A stretch of 64,000 nt of DNA, taken from contig PGXO01000008.1 of NCBI GenBank assembly GCA_002839185.1, forward strand, positions 23,929 through 87,928, in the 5' to 3' direction. Below, piece by piece: positions 32,972 through 42,129 of this stretch (within the stretch, counting starts at the first letter, position 1; each line of letters starts with the position of its first letter). A program made the position numbers and the translations under genes. Source of the DNA: Synergistetes bacterium HGW-Synergistetes-1. Lineage in GTDB: Bacteria > Synergistota > Synergistia > Synergistales > Synergistaceae. The notes beneath the pieces are model-generated. The model did no database searches, was not told the DNA's origin, and saw only the letters and a program-made list of their open reading frames with translations.

Positions 32972-34213
32972 TCACAGACGATTGGAGGAATAACTGTCAA
33001 ATGCATCCGCAAGACGTAACACACCATCTTTTGCAACATCAGGAGACACTTTTGCAAAAGAGATGCGGAAGCTGTTATTGCCCTTATGTGCTTCATCCTG
33101 TGTAAAAAAAGCACTGCCGGGGATTATTCCAATCTTTTTTTCTACAACAGCAAACCTTGCAAAAGACTTAACGTCATCAATAAAGGGAACTTCTGCCCAT
33201 ACAAAAAATCCTCCTGAGGGATAATTAGTTTTTATCCCCAGCGGATCAAGATGATCCGCTATAGCTTTCATCATTCCATTTCTGCGGACCCTGTATGTAT
33301 CACACAAGAAGTTTACCCTTTCATTAAAATCAATGGATTGAAGATAATTTACCAGCCCTTTTTGTACTATTGCAGCTCTTGTAAGCCCGGCACTCACTCT
33401 TAACGCATTCATCTGCTTTATCAGCGAACCTGGAATTACCGCCCAACCGCAGCGCATTCCCGGAGCGACCGTTTTAGAAAAACTGTTGGTATGTATAACT
33501 CTTTTGTCTTCTCCTGCAAGTTTAAGGTATGAGTCCGGGGTTACTCTGTCGTAACTAAGGTAGTGGTATGGGTCGTCTTCCAATATAGGGACATCAAATT
33601 TTTCTGCGACCTCAAGTATCTTTTTCCTTCTTTCAAGGGAAGCTGTACGGCCGCTTGGATTTTGAAAGTTAGGTATAGTGTATAAAAAACGAACACTGCG
33701 CTTGGATAGGATATCTTCAAGGGCTTCAGGAACTATACCTTCATCATCAGATGGCACCGATAAACACTGTGCCCCCTGTTTGCGAAAAGTCAGGAGCGAC
33801 TCAGTGTATGTCGGTGACTCTACAAGAACTACACTGCCGGGATCTATTAGCGCCTCAGAAACAAGCTGGATCGCTTCACCCGCTCCATTTGTAAGAAGAA
33901 TGTTTTCACTGCTCACCCATCCGGGAGCGATGCCATCAACAAGCATCCGGGCAGCTATCCAATCCCTAAGTTCGATCAGGCCAAAATCATCCTTGTAGTA
34001 TGCAAGAAGGGATGTTTCATCAAAAACATTTTTGAATGCCTCTTTTAGTTCGGCGAGTGGGTATATATCAGCAGAAGGCTCTCCGGCTGTGAATGATATT
34101 GCATCATTTTCGATAGTTAATTTGATCATCTCACCTATTTCAGATGGCTCAAGCCGTTCTTTTGCCATGGTGCTCAACTGATCCCGAAAAACAAATTTTG
34201 CCTCCGTTGCCAT
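32972..34213 (-). CDS. PLP-dependent aminotransferase, 2-aminoadipate/aromatic type (no HTH)
   Basis: 413 residues, fold type I, resembling LysN/MocR-core aminotransferases without a GntR domain. Motifs: ISFTAGEPSADIYP near 43, TNGAGEAIQL near 110, YTIPNFQNPSGRT near 180, LEDDPYHYLSYD near 215 and the PLP lysine in NSFSKTVAPGMRCGW near 250. It probably links an amino acid released by this pathway with a 2-oxo acid. ATG at 34213 with GGAGAAGG. Between the opine-dehydrogenase-like gene and oadB in one operon. Confidence 0.88.
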   Translation of the reverse strand: MATEAKFVFRDQLSTMAKERLEPSEIGEMIKLTIENDAISFTAGEPSADIYPLAELKEAFKNVFDETSLLAYYKDDFGLIELRDWIAARMLVDGIAPGWVSSENILLTNGAGEAIQLVSEALIDPGSVVLVESPTYTESLLTFRKQGAQCLSVPSDDEGIVPEALEDILSKRSVRFLYTIPNFQNPSGRTASLERRKKILEVAEKFDVPILEDDPYHYLSYDRVTPDSYLKLAGEDKRVIHTNSFSKTVAPGMRCGWAVIPGSLIKQMNALRVSAGLTRAAIVQKGLVNYLQSIDFNERVNFLCDTYRVRRNGMMKAIADHLDPLGIKTNYPSGGFFVWAEVPFIDDVKSFARFAVVEKKIGIIPGSAFFTQDEAHKGNNSFRISFAKVSPDVAKDGVLRLADAFDSYSSNRL

Positions 34214-34252
34214 TATTAACACCTTCTCCGCACAAATTATTATTAGATCGTG

Positions 34253-35350
34253 TCATTCACCTGAAACTATCTTTTTAATTTCCTCGTAAGAAAGTCCCTT
34301 CAAACCCAAAACATCAAAACCTCTGCCATTTTTCCTGTAATCAGTATCGTTGATCACCTGAGCAAGCTGTATAACTGAATCTACTGTCGGGACAGGAATA
34401 TTTGCCAGCATAGCCATCTCTGAAAGCGGCAGAAGAAGGAATGGAACGTCCTCTGACAGGTATCTGAAAGTCATGGAAGTCGGGGAGTCCGCACCATGGT
34501 TTCCGTACACAGGATGATCTGCAAATATCTCATGAAGGTTGCTATGCTTCGTCCTGTCCAAATTATAATTTGAAACAGCGTCCTCGTATTCTGAAATAAG
34601 GTCATATCCCCAGGCTTTGCCGACTGCCAGGCGTTCAGCATCCATCATTTCCATAACTCTGCATACCGATCCTGTCATACCATCGTTATAAAAACGGAAT
34701 CTCTGTCCGCTTTCGATCCTGCCTGTATTCATTATCATAGTCGGACAGTGAAGGATCATGTTTGTGTTTGCAAGTGCGACTGAGATCACATCCGGCAAAG
34801 GATTCAATCCTATGGGGAAAACATCTTTGATCTCCCTTATCAGGTCACTTGTACGATTACCCGGTATAGCAGAAATCCACATACTTTCCTTGATTCCAAA
34901 GACAAGCGAACTTTTGTCAACCTGAAGACGGGTAGCATAAGGTATGGTGTCAGATTCTCCTATTAGGACCTTATCCGCAATGCCTCTTTTTTTTAATTTC
35001 ATATATAGAGATATCGAACCAAAATTGCCGGGCATAATAACAATTTTTTGTCCCTCTTCAATAAACGGTAAAACGAATTCAAAAGCGGATTCCTGTCCAA
35101 ATGAAGGCATTACGCAGTAGATTATGTCCGCTCCGCAAATCACCTCTTTAGGGTCAGTTGATACTACTGAGAGCTTAGCGCTGCCATGCACTTGTCCTTT
35201 TAATTTTATGGATTTGTTGTTTCTTATGATATGGTTTAAATTAACAGCAAAAGAAGGATTTTCCCAAATTCTCACTTCATGGCCTCTAAGAACCATGTCA
35301 CCGGCGATAGCATGTGCACCGTTTCCAGCTCCAAGTACTGCAATTTTCAT
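34253..35350 (-). CDS. NAD/NADP octopine/nopaline dehydrogenase family protein
   Basis: 365 residues. N-terminal Rossmann fold begins KIAVLGAGNGAHAIAGD; the C-terminal helical domain carries the family catalytic region around HCPTMIMNTG near 205 and HSNLHEIFADHPVYGNHG near 275. Opine dehydrogenases reversibly condense an amino acid and a 2-oxo acid; in this neighbourhood an oxidative (opine-splitting) role is plausible but inferred. ATG at 35350 with GGAGGTG. A hairpin lies between it and the upstream carrier gene. Confidence 0.87.
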   Translation of the reverse strand: MKIAVLGAGNGAHAIAGDMVLRGHEVRIWENPSFAVNLNHIIRNNKSIKLKGQVHGSAKLSVVSTDPKEVICGADIIYCVMPSFGQESAFEFVLPFIEEGQKIVIMPGNFGSISLYMKLKKRGIADKVLIGESDTIPYATRLQVDKSSLVFGIKESMWISAIPGNRTSDLIREIKDVFPIGLNPLPDVISVALANTNMILHCPTMIMNTGRIESGQRFRFYNDGMTGSVCRVMEMMDAERLAVGKAWGYDLISEYEDAVSNYNLDRTKHSNLHEIFADHPVYGNHGADSPTSMTFRYLSEDVPFLLLPLSEMAMLANIPVPTVDSVIQLAQVINDTDYRKNGRGFDVLGLKGLSYEEIKKIVSGE

Positions 35351-35377
35351 ACACCGCACCTCCTAAAGCTATTTTCA

Positions 35378-35418
35378 AAATGGCTCCCCGGATAAATTGA
35401 TTGGACGGGGAGCCATTT
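35378..35418 (-). terminator. intra-operon hairpin between YfcC carrier and opine-dehydrogenase-like gene
   Basis: 13-bp perfect stem (35378-35390 with 35406-35418) followed on the minus strand by TTTTGAAAAT. It may partly terminate or protect the upstream mRNA, lowering expression of the distal genes. Confidence 0.6.
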
Positions 35419-35468
35419 GACGAATATTCTTATCCAGCCTGGATGGTCAACTCCAAAAAGCTTTGTGC

Positions 35469-36866
35469 TTAAAATGGCCCGAGGTTAATAACCGTCGCAA
35501 AAATCAGAATCCCGGCTGCAAGAACACTCCACATTACCATCAACGGCCACACAAATTTTGCCCATTTCTCGTAGGGTACTCCCGCAAGTCCTATTGCTGC
35601 CATGAGCACGGGCTGTATCGGGGAGATCGCGTTTGTGATCCCGTCGCCGAACTGGAAAGCAAGCACAGACACCTGTCTTGTAACTCCAAGTATGTCTCCC
35701 AGAGGTGCAAGGATAGGCATAGTCGTCGCAGCCTGACCTGAACCTGAAGCAAAAATAAAGTTAAGAGCGGTCTGGACCAAAAGCATACCTATTGCAGAAA
35801 GACTTGCTGGCAGCCAACTCACTACCACCGCCAGACCATTGATGACAGAATCCATAATATTTCCTTCGCTTAGTATTACAACGATAGCTCTTGCAAGGCC
35901 TATGCAAATTGCAGCAAAGACCATGTCCTTTGCTCCAAGTACGAAATTCTCTGCAATTTCGTCGACCTTAAGACGGCCGATCAAACCACAGCAAATACCC
36001 ATCATGATGAAGATCGTGATTATTTCCTGGAGATAGTAACCTTTTTTGATTACACCCCAAGCAAGAAATGCGAATCCAATCAGTACCACCGCGAGTATAG
36101 CCATATCTTTCCCTGAAAGTTTCTCTTCGGAATTAAGAATTATATCTTCCTTCGATGCAGATGAACTGAGTCCATATACTACACTTTTAGTGGGATCCAT
36201 CTTGATTTTTTTGGCATAGCGCATTATCCACCACCAGACAAGGACGTAGAACAATGCCATACATCCAAATCTAAAGCCCATTCCCGAGAATAAGGGCAAT
36301 TCGGCTATTCCCTGTGCGATGCCAGTATTAAATGGATTCATCGGACCGGCAGTATATCCGACATAAGCACCCAGATATATCATAGCTACACCTACTACAG
36401 CGTCATATCCAACGCCTTTTGCCATAGCGACAGCCAATGGAATAAAAACAAGAGATTCTTCAGCCATTCCAAATGTCGCTCCTCCGGCAGCTATCACGAG
36501 CATTGTGGCAGGAACTAAAATATGCTCTCTGCCCTTCAGCTTTTCAACAGATCTGTTTATAGAACGGTTAATAGTACCTGTCGCGTTGATCACCTGAAAG
36601 ACCGCGCCAACCATCAAAACAAAAAATATAATTTCGCTTGCTGCATCCAGACCTTTTGGCAAAGACATAAAAGTATCAAAGACACCCACCGGTTTTTGTT
36701 CAACACTGTGGAAGGTCCCCGGCACAACAAGGGTTCTGCCTGTTTTTTCATCTTTCATTCGTTCGAACTCGCCTGCAGGGATCGTGTAAGTTCCTATTGC
36801 GGCAAGAATGATCAAAAAGGAAATCAGTATGTATGTGTGCGGGATCCTAAATTTAAACTTTGTCAT
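35469..36866 (-). CDS. YfcC-family membrane carrier (first copy)
   Basis: 465 residues, about twelve helices, of the YfcC/C4-dicarboxylate anaerobic carrier-like family. Seen: TYTIPAGEFER near 26 followed by the periplasmic stretch GTFHSVEQKP, GATFGMAEESLVFIPLAVAM near 130, and FASGSGQAATTMPILAPLGD near 375. The family moves amino acids or dipeptide-like anions; the substrate is unknown. Strong GAGGTG ribosome site. A paralogue with the same motifs is at 55366. Confidence 0.88.
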   Translation of the reverse strand: MTKFKFRIPHTYILISFLIILAAIGTYTIPAGEFERMKDEKTGRTLVVPGTFHSVEQKPVGVFDTFMSLPKGLDAASEIIFFVLMVGAVFQVINATGTINRSINRSVEKLKGREHILVPATMLVIAAGGATFGMAEESLVFIPLAVAMAKGVGYDAVVGVAMIYLGAYVGYTAGPMNPFNTGIAQGIAELPLFSGMGFRFGCMALFYVLVWWWIMRYAKKIKMDPTKSVVYGLSSSASKEDIILNSEEKLSGKDMAILAVVLIGFAFLAWGVIKKGYYLQEIITIFIMMGICCGLIGRLKVDEIAENFVLGAKDMVFAAICIGLARAIVVILSEGNIMDSVINGLAVVVSWLPASLSAIGMLLVQTALNFIFASGSGQAATTMPILAPLGDILGVTRQVSVLAFQFGDGITNAISPIQPVLMAAIGLAGVPYEKWAKFVWPLMVMWSVLAAGILIFATVINLGPF

Positions 36867-36957
36867 TTTGTTTCACCTCTTTCTTTTATTTAAAAAATAA
36901 TATAGTGAAGGCCTGTCAGCCCTTTTTGCAAAATACCGACAGACCTAAAACAAATAA

Positions 36958-37977
36958 TTAGCGTTTGGGTTCTATTTCAACATCTTTATTGAAAACATAC
37001 TGGTCAAACATATTCAGTTTCGTTGCTTTTTCAAAAACTGCTGTTGCAACCGCAACATCCATTGCTCCGGTACCGATTGGGATACATACTATCCTTTCGT
37101 TGTTCTTGACCTTTCCGTCTATCTTTCCACAGACGACTTCCCCAATAGTTCCGGTTATCATTTCCTGCTTAAATTTGCCCTGATCAACCACGCTTTTCAG
37201 TGCACCCCTATGCATTGTTTGGCCTATAGAATCAACAAATACTTTATCCGCACACAGAAGAAGTTCATCTTCACACTCAGTAAATGACCCCATAGGGAAA
37301 ACTATCTGGCCCGGTTTGATCCAGGAGCTTTTGATGAACTTGTTCCTTCCATGAGTTACCGAAACTACTATGTCTGCCTCTTTTGGTACATCTTCCGCTG
37401 ATGCAGCTGCACAAATTTCTGTCTTGACGACCTTTGACATCTCATCAATATATTTCTTTACGGCTTCAGGGTTGATGTCATAAATGACAACTTTTTCAAT
37501 ATCGAATACCTCTGCGAAAGCCATTAACTGCGTCCTGCCCTGAGCCCCTGCTCCATAAATGCCCAACTTGATTTTCTTCCTGCCGGATATGTATTTTGCG
37601 GCAACAGCAGCCTGTGCTCCGGTCCTGTAATTAGTTATCTGCTCTCCGTCAACAATACATCTAAAAATCCCTGTTTCCGGATCAAATAACAAAATTAGGG
37701 CAATTATGTACGGCAGCCCCCATGAAGGATTGTTCAAAGATCCTCCTACGCATTTGATGCCTGCACTTTTTTTGCTATGAATATACGCAGGCATTGCATT
37801 GAGGCCATTTTTATAAGGAGGCCATTCTGCATCTTCACCAAGTTCCAAAGTTATTTTGGTGGGACAGATAACCTCACCTTTGCCCCATCCGTCAAAAGCA
37901 TCTTCACACGCTGCGACAGTATCTTTCATCGTCAGCAGCTCTTTTACCATTTCTGCGTTGATAAGTTTACACGGCAT
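36958..37977 (-). CDS. ornithine cyclodeaminase / mu-crystallin family protein
   Basis: 339 residues. The NAD-binding fold is marked by LGIYGAGAQGRTQLMAF near 137, and the substrate side by IVDGEQITNYRTGAQAAVAAKY near 107. Members include ornithine cyclodeaminase, alanine dehydrogenase and imine reductases. First gene of the five-gene leftward operon (this gene, YfcC, opine-dehydrogenase-like, aminotransferase, OadB). ATG behind GGGAGGT. Exact reaction not assigned. Confidence 0.87.
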   Translation of the reverse strand: MPCKLINAEMVKELLTMKDTVAACEDAFDGWGKGEVICPTKITLELGEDAEWPPYKNGLNAMPAYIHSKKSAGIKCVGGSLNNPSWGLPYIIALILLFDPETGIFRCIVDGEQITNYRTGAQAAVAAKYISGRKKIKLGIYGAGAQGRTQLMAFAEVFDIEKVVIYDINPEAVKKYIDEMSKVVKTEICAAASAEDVPKEADIVVSVTHGRNKFIKSSWIKPGQIVFPMGSFTECEDELLLCADKVFVDSIGQTMHRGALKSVVDQGKFKQEMITGTIGEVVCGKIDGKVKNNERIVCIPIGTGAMDVAVATAVFEKATKLNMFDQYVFNKDVEIEPKR

Positions 37978-38138
37978 CTCTTCTACCTCCCGAATATCTT
38001 TTTTTAGTTCCGAAACAAATAATCTCTTATTACTTTTTACATGATTTACGGCAGTAATTTAACAAGATAAAACAGTAAATCCCAAATTGTACATACCTGT
38101 TTAAATATCCTACAATTATAATATACATCTATTTTTAA

Positions 38139-38205
38139 TATGTCAACAACTCTTTCTGAATTTTCTGATTACGCCATCTGATTTATTTTGATAAATGTTG
38201 TCATA
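38139..38205. promoter_or_regulatory. candidate operator in the divergent OCD-gntR region
   Basis: TATGTCAACA (38139-38148) is repeated in inverted orientation with one mismatch at 38196-38205, in the AT-rich region between the two divergent genes. It may bind the adjacent GntR regulator. Weak evidence. Confidence 0.35.
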
Positions 38206-38266
38206 AAGAGGAGATCCAGTTTAAAATGGTAACGATAAAGGTCCAACTTTGAGAGGAGAAATAACA

Positions 38267-39004
38267 TTGCTAAGGCCCGTTATGAGAAAAACTCTTTCAC
38301 AGACGATACTATTAGAAATAATAACGGCGATAAAAAATGGATTATGGCAACCCGGAGAAAGAGTTCCCAGTGAAAAAGAGCTGGCTGACTCTTTTTCTGT
38401 CAGCAGAAATTCTGTAAGAGAGGCGATAAAAACTCTCAATAACATGAACATACTCGAATCCAGACCGGGACAGGGAACCTTTCTTTCTAAAGATGCTGTC
38501 AGATATATTCTTTCTTCTGAATTGATTGAAGACGGGTACAGGGATGCAAGTTTATTTGAAATAACTGAAATCAGGGCACTATTGGAAGCACAGAGCGCTT
38601 ATTGGGCCGCTGAAAGAGCTACTGATGATGAGATGGAGGAACTAAAGCATATCTTGGTCATTGCACAAAAAAGCAGAAGTGATACTATGCAGGAACAAGA
38701 CAGGGTACATTATTTATTTCATGACACGATAGTAAAGCTTGCAAAAAACTCTTTTGTTGTAAGGCTTCTTTCTTCGATCCAAGCTGAAATTGCAGCACAA
38801 AGATCAAAATTTGATGATATGTCGCCTGTAGACATATCAGAACTTATCCAGGATCAGGAAGAAATAATCAGCTGTATTCTACAAAGAAAGCCCGTAAAAG
38901 CGAGAGAGGCAATGACCAAACACCTCAATAAGGGTTTGATGCTGATCGCTGTAAACGCATCCGACATTAATACTATCTCCGATAAGCGAACTATACAGCA
39001 TTAG
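38267..39004 (+). CDS. FadR-subfamily GntR transcriptional regulator
   Basis: 245 residues. Winged helix (AIKNGLWQPGERVPSEKELADSF near 20-42, SVSRNSVREAIKTL near 43-56, RPGQGTFL near 68) plus a C-terminal FCD domain with HYLFHDTIVKLAKN near 155. I use the TTG at 38267 because GAGGAG lies 8 nt upstream; a TTG 18 nt earlier is possible. Divergent from the ornithine-cyclodeaminase-like operon and presumed to control it. Confidence 0.87.
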   Translation: MLRPVMRKTLSQTILLEIITAIKNGLWQPGERVPSEKELADSFSVSRNSVREAIKTLNNMNILESRPGQGTFLSKDAVRYILSSELIEDGYRDASLFEITEIRALLEAQSAYWAAERATDDEMEELKHILVIAQKSRSDTMQEQDRVHYLFHDTIVKLAKNSFVVRLLSSIQAEIAAQRSKFDDMSPVDISELIQDQEEIISCILQRKPVKAREAMTKHLNKGLMLIAVNASDINTISDKRTIQH

Positions 39005-39063
39005 TCTCACTTATCCCATTTTTTGAATTTTGATGTCAGGCTGACCTTTGTTGGATCAGTGAA

Positions 39064-39099
39064 AATATTATTAATATTTGACTGAAATGTTACATTTCA
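39064..39099. promoter_or_regulatory. two adjacent palindromes upstream of the hemerythrin gene
   Basis: AATATTA-T-TAATATT (39064-39078) and TGAAATGT-T-ACATTTCA (39083-39099), both perfect, 4 nt apart, in a 216-nt intergenic region. They could be operators for the hemerythrin gene, or the second could be a weak terminator of the gntR gene, since T residues follow. Confidence 0.4.
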
Positions 39100-39220
39100 T
39101 TTTTTGGCCTTTTTTGGGGTTCTACTTAACCTCTCCACAACCGATATACAGGTCAACATTTCTCGGTTAAAATCTTAAGTGCAATGTTGAACAATTTTTA
39201 ATGTTTGGAGGAGGATTTTC

Positions 39221-39775
39221 ATGAAAGCTACTGAGGCACTGAAACATGAACATGAGGCAGTGAAGCTCATGATGCGAATTATGGAAGCCATCTCTGCCAG
39301 GATAAGATCAGGACTAAAAGTTCAGCGTCAGGATCTGGACAATATGACAGATTTCCTTAGGGTCTTCGTTGATCGCTGTCACCACGCCAAAGAAGAAGAG
39401 ATACTCTTTCCGATTCTTGAAGAGGCCGGAATACCCAAAACAGGTGGCCCTATCGGCGTAATGCTTGCCGAACACGAACAGGGAAGGGAGTACACCCGCA
39501 ACATAAGCCGAAACCTTATAAACTTTGAAGCTGCAGATAACTCCCGGGCTATGGAGCTCTCAAACAACATGAAGGCCTACATCGAGCTCCTGGATGAACA
39601 CATCCTAAAAGAGAATGATGTCCTCTTCCAAATGGCAGATAAGGTGCTTACTGAGGAAGTTCAGGAGAAACTTTATGATCGTTTTGAGGAACTCGAAGAA
39701 GAAGTGATCGGGCTCGGAAAACACGAAGAACTGCACAAAATGCTCGAAAAAATGAGCGCTATTTATCTAACTTAA
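39221..39775 (+). CDS. hemerythrin-domain (HHE) protein
   Basis: 184 residues, a four-helix bundle of the hemerythrin HHE type. Di-iron ligand pattern: HEHEAVK near residues 9-15, CHHAKEEEILFP near 54-65, AEHEQGREY near 87 and DEHILKENDVLF near 127. It probably senses or binds O2 or handles iron or NO stress in this anaerobe. Strong ribosome site GGAGGAGG and an efficient terminator follow. Monocistronic. Confidence 0.88.
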   Translation: MKATEALKHEHEAVKLMMRIMEAISARIRSGLKVQRQDLDNMTDFLRVFVDRCHHAKEEEILFPILEEAGIPKTGGPIGVMLAEHEQGREYTRNISRNLINFEAADNSRAMELSNNMKAYIELLDEHILKENDVLFQMADKVLTEEVQEKLYDRFEELEEEVIGLGKHEELHKMLEKMSAIYLT

Positions 39776-39778
39776 CAA

Positions 39779-39808
39779 AAGGCGGCTGCGCGCGGCTGCC
39801 GCCTTTTT
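39779..39808 (+). terminator. intrinsic terminator after the hemerythrin gene
   Basis: 8-bp stem (39779-39786 with 39798-39805) with a GC-rich loop and T run (39804-39808). Confidence 0.8.
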
Positions 39809-39953
39809 GATCATTTAATATACACTTGTCCGTGCTGCAATACCTTACAGCACAACAACAGTCAAAGGTTTTGTCCATCCCTTCTCTCCCCCATATTTTC
39901 CGAGCAAGGAATTAAGTAACTCGCTTATACCTGTCAGAGTGTTCAAATATTTA

Positions 39954-40160
39954 CTAAAATTTGTTAACATAAAACAGTGTAAGAAGTAGCGTTGCTGTCA
40001 GTGTCAGAATAAGGCAGTTGTTCATTCTGTTTGCTTTATTCTTTATCGACTTGCTCCATCCCTGAATCTCCCATTTTTTTTCTATCTCATTGTACAAAAA
40101 CCATTTATCTCCGAAAAAAAATGGAACTTTTCCATCGAAAAATTTTTCCATTGCTCTCAT
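39954..40160 (-). CDS. small membrane protein of unknown function
   Basis: 68 residues, not recognised. The N-terminal half is charged and aromatic (KVPFFFGDKWFLYNEIEKKW near 11-30), then one C-terminal membrane helix (about 49-65, LILTLTATLLLTLFYV). The start has an excellent AGGAGG with 8-nt spacing, which is the main reason to call it real. No partner gene; it lies alone between the hemerythrin and Lrp genes. Confidence 0.5.
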   Translation of the reverse strand: MRAMEKFFDGKVPFFFGDKWFLYNEIEKKWEIQGWSKSIKNKANRMNNCLILTLTATLLLTLFYVNKF

Positions 40161-40682
40161 AGCACCGGCCTCCTGTCGATTTTAATAAACACTTCAGTTT
40201 AAAAACAACATCCAACCGTACGTACGGCGCAAAATAAACTAATGAAACAATCAAGTAATAATGCTGTGATATGAGCGTCATGACCGCTTCTAAATATTTT
40301 TACATAAGCAATGAAATACTTACATACAAAAAAGCAGGGAATGAACTTAAATCAGCTATAGTTTTTATGCATAAAACAGGTTTTACTTTATTCTTATTTA
40401 AAGTCAAAAAAATTGACAGATTTAGGCTTCAAATAGATTATAAACAGCAGATACAGTCCGGCAAAAGTATTGATACCAAGGAAGATGTTATTAAAAAGAA
40501 ATTTAACGGATTTATCTTCTAAAAGGCGTCAGGGATGCAAATATGTTTTATTCACCCAAATAACCGTTGGAAGAGCGGGAGCAACGAGAACAGCATCAAG
40601 TATATTCCCCTCTCAAACTCTTATCAGTCTCCTTGATTTGACAATCCAAGCAGTGTTATCCTTAGCAGAAGAGGTGAAGGAA
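40161..40682. other. 522-nt region without a convincing gene
   Basis: AT-rich. An 83-codon frame at 40271-40522 lacks a ribosome site and resembles nothing known to me. A segment at about 40275-40302 (TCATGACCGCTTCTAAATAT and flanks) is closely repeated at about 48769-48796. Confidence 0.5.
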
Positions 40683-41165
40683 ATGGCCAACAAAAAAATT
40701 GAACTGGATTCGACGGATTGGAAAATAATTGCTGAACTGCAGCGGGATGCGCGGGCGACATTTTCAGAAATCAGTAAAACTGTTGCTATGAGCCTTCCTG
40801 CTATTAGGGATCGTATCCTGCGAATGGAAGGATCAGATATCATCTCCGGCTATCACGCCGATATCAATACAAATGCGCTTGGCAGAACGTTACATGTTAT
40901 GTTTACTCTCAAATACAATACCGAATTGGCTGGATCTAAAAAAATGGACGATGCGATTAACCTGTTTCTCAAATCTACTCCTGAGGTGATCCAGTTTTGG
41001 TCTATCTACGGTGAACTGGATTTTTTTATTGAGACAGCTTTTAATTCAAAAGACCGAATGAACGAATTCCTGAATGACTTAAGAAAATACGGATTTGTAA
41101 GAAGCCATATGGTTGAAATATACGTTAAAACACCTTGTTCGGAATTAGTCAGCAATGCCAAATAA
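40683..41165 (+). CDS. Lrp/AsnC-family transcriptional regulator
   Basis: 160 residues. N-terminal HTH (LDSTDWKIIAELQRDARATF near 8-27, SEISKTVAMSLPAIRDRILRM) and a C-terminal RAM/AsnC ligand domain (LHVMFTLKYN near 72, PEVIQFWSIYGELDFFIETAF near 108). ATG at 40683 behind GAGGTGAAGG; an upstream in-frame extension is not family-like. Usually senses amino acids. The target is not evident, since neighbours are unknown or decayed. Confidence 0.87.
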   Translation: MANKKIELDSTDWKIIAELQRDARATFSEISKTVAMSLPAIRDRILRMEGSDIISGYHADINTNALGRTLHVMFTLKYNTELAGSKKMDDAINLFLKSTPEVIQFWSIYGELDFFIETAFNSKDRMNEFLNDLRKYGFVRSHMVEIYVKTPCSELVSNAK

Positions 41166-41615
41166 CCCAGGAATCGTGACCGCACCTTCATGATTCGATA
41201 ATGACCAGTAAAAACAACAGCATACGGCCTGTTTTGGGCGCAATTTAGTTGCCACGCTAAAATGACACCAAACGGATATGCTATAAAAATGTCACAAACA
41301 CCTCAATTATAACTTTGAGATTTCTGATACCGTAGATACTTTCTTTCGCAGATTTAAACTCTGTATTGCATTTAAAAAACCTGGCACGTATAAACCGATA
41401 AAGGTTCCTGCTGTAAGAATTTTTTCAAAAGCTTTTCAATCTGGTTTTAAATAACCGAAATCTCTTTATTGAGATAAAGACAGAAAAATCTTCTGCCAAA
41501 GTATGCAAAGACGCCTTTTATCATTTCAAAAATACCTGCTCTATAAACTAAATAAGGTTAACAGCGCTTCTTGCAGAAAGGATTATAAACAACATGGTGA
41601 CAAAGCTCACTGATG

Positions 41616-41729
41616 ACAGGAGAGTTAATATGTTCATCGCGGGATCTAGAGGCGTTGGTAACCAGACTTATTAATGGAGAATCCTTCCTTTCCGCTGTCG
41701 AAAAAGCGTTGATAGATGCTTTGAGATAA
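41616..41729 (+). pseudogene. remnant of a pyrroline-5-carboxylate reductase-like gene (C-terminus)
   Basis: 38 codons ending in TAA read GELICSSRDLEALVTRLINGES then FLSAVEKALIDALR. This matches the end of the intact ProC-like protein at 48934 (SEAMLTSLINGGSFFSSVERG). No start or upstream domain is present. The DNA around 41257 (ACGCTAAAATGAC) also resembles DNA just upstream of the intact gene (48859), suggesting a decayed, internally deleted duplicate. Confidence 0.55.
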
Positions 41730-41890
41730 GATTTGAAGTTTGCAAAAACTTTACAGTGAGGGCTGCTTAGGATCAGATTACCATACATGAAAATTTATCA
41801 AGAAATAACATCTGAACTACACATTCTTATCATTTCAAAGTTTTGTTCTAAAAATCTGAGTGTTTTTAAAGTTTGACAGAGGAATACATT

Positions 41891-42106
41891 TTATAGTGCC
41901 AGATCCAAAATAATAGGCATATGATCGCTTAATTCAAGCCATTTACGAGCCAGACCAATATCGTATTTTTTTATCAGGTCTTTGTTACAGAAACAATAAT
42001 CAATGTGGTATGGCTTGTCATGATCTCTATACATAAAGAATGAAGGCTGAGTTTCTTTGCCCTGCTCATTATTATAGTCATCACTGAAAAACAGCCAAAC
42101 GATCAA
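41891..42106 (-). pseudogene. C-terminal remnant of an endonuclease/exonuclease/phosphatase-family protein
   Basis: 71 codons with the typical EEP family end: YHIDYCFCNKDLI and then KWLELSDHMPIILDL, where SDH is the conserved catalytic histidine motif. The catalytic N-terminal part is absent upstream, and the frame runs directly into IS remnant DNA at about 42106. Confidence 0.6.
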
Positions 42107-42129
42107 GTAAGCCCGAATTGTCCTGCCTG

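Noticed and set aside
40271..40522. 83-codon frame
   Set aside because: No ribosome site, AT-driven composition, no recognisable family.
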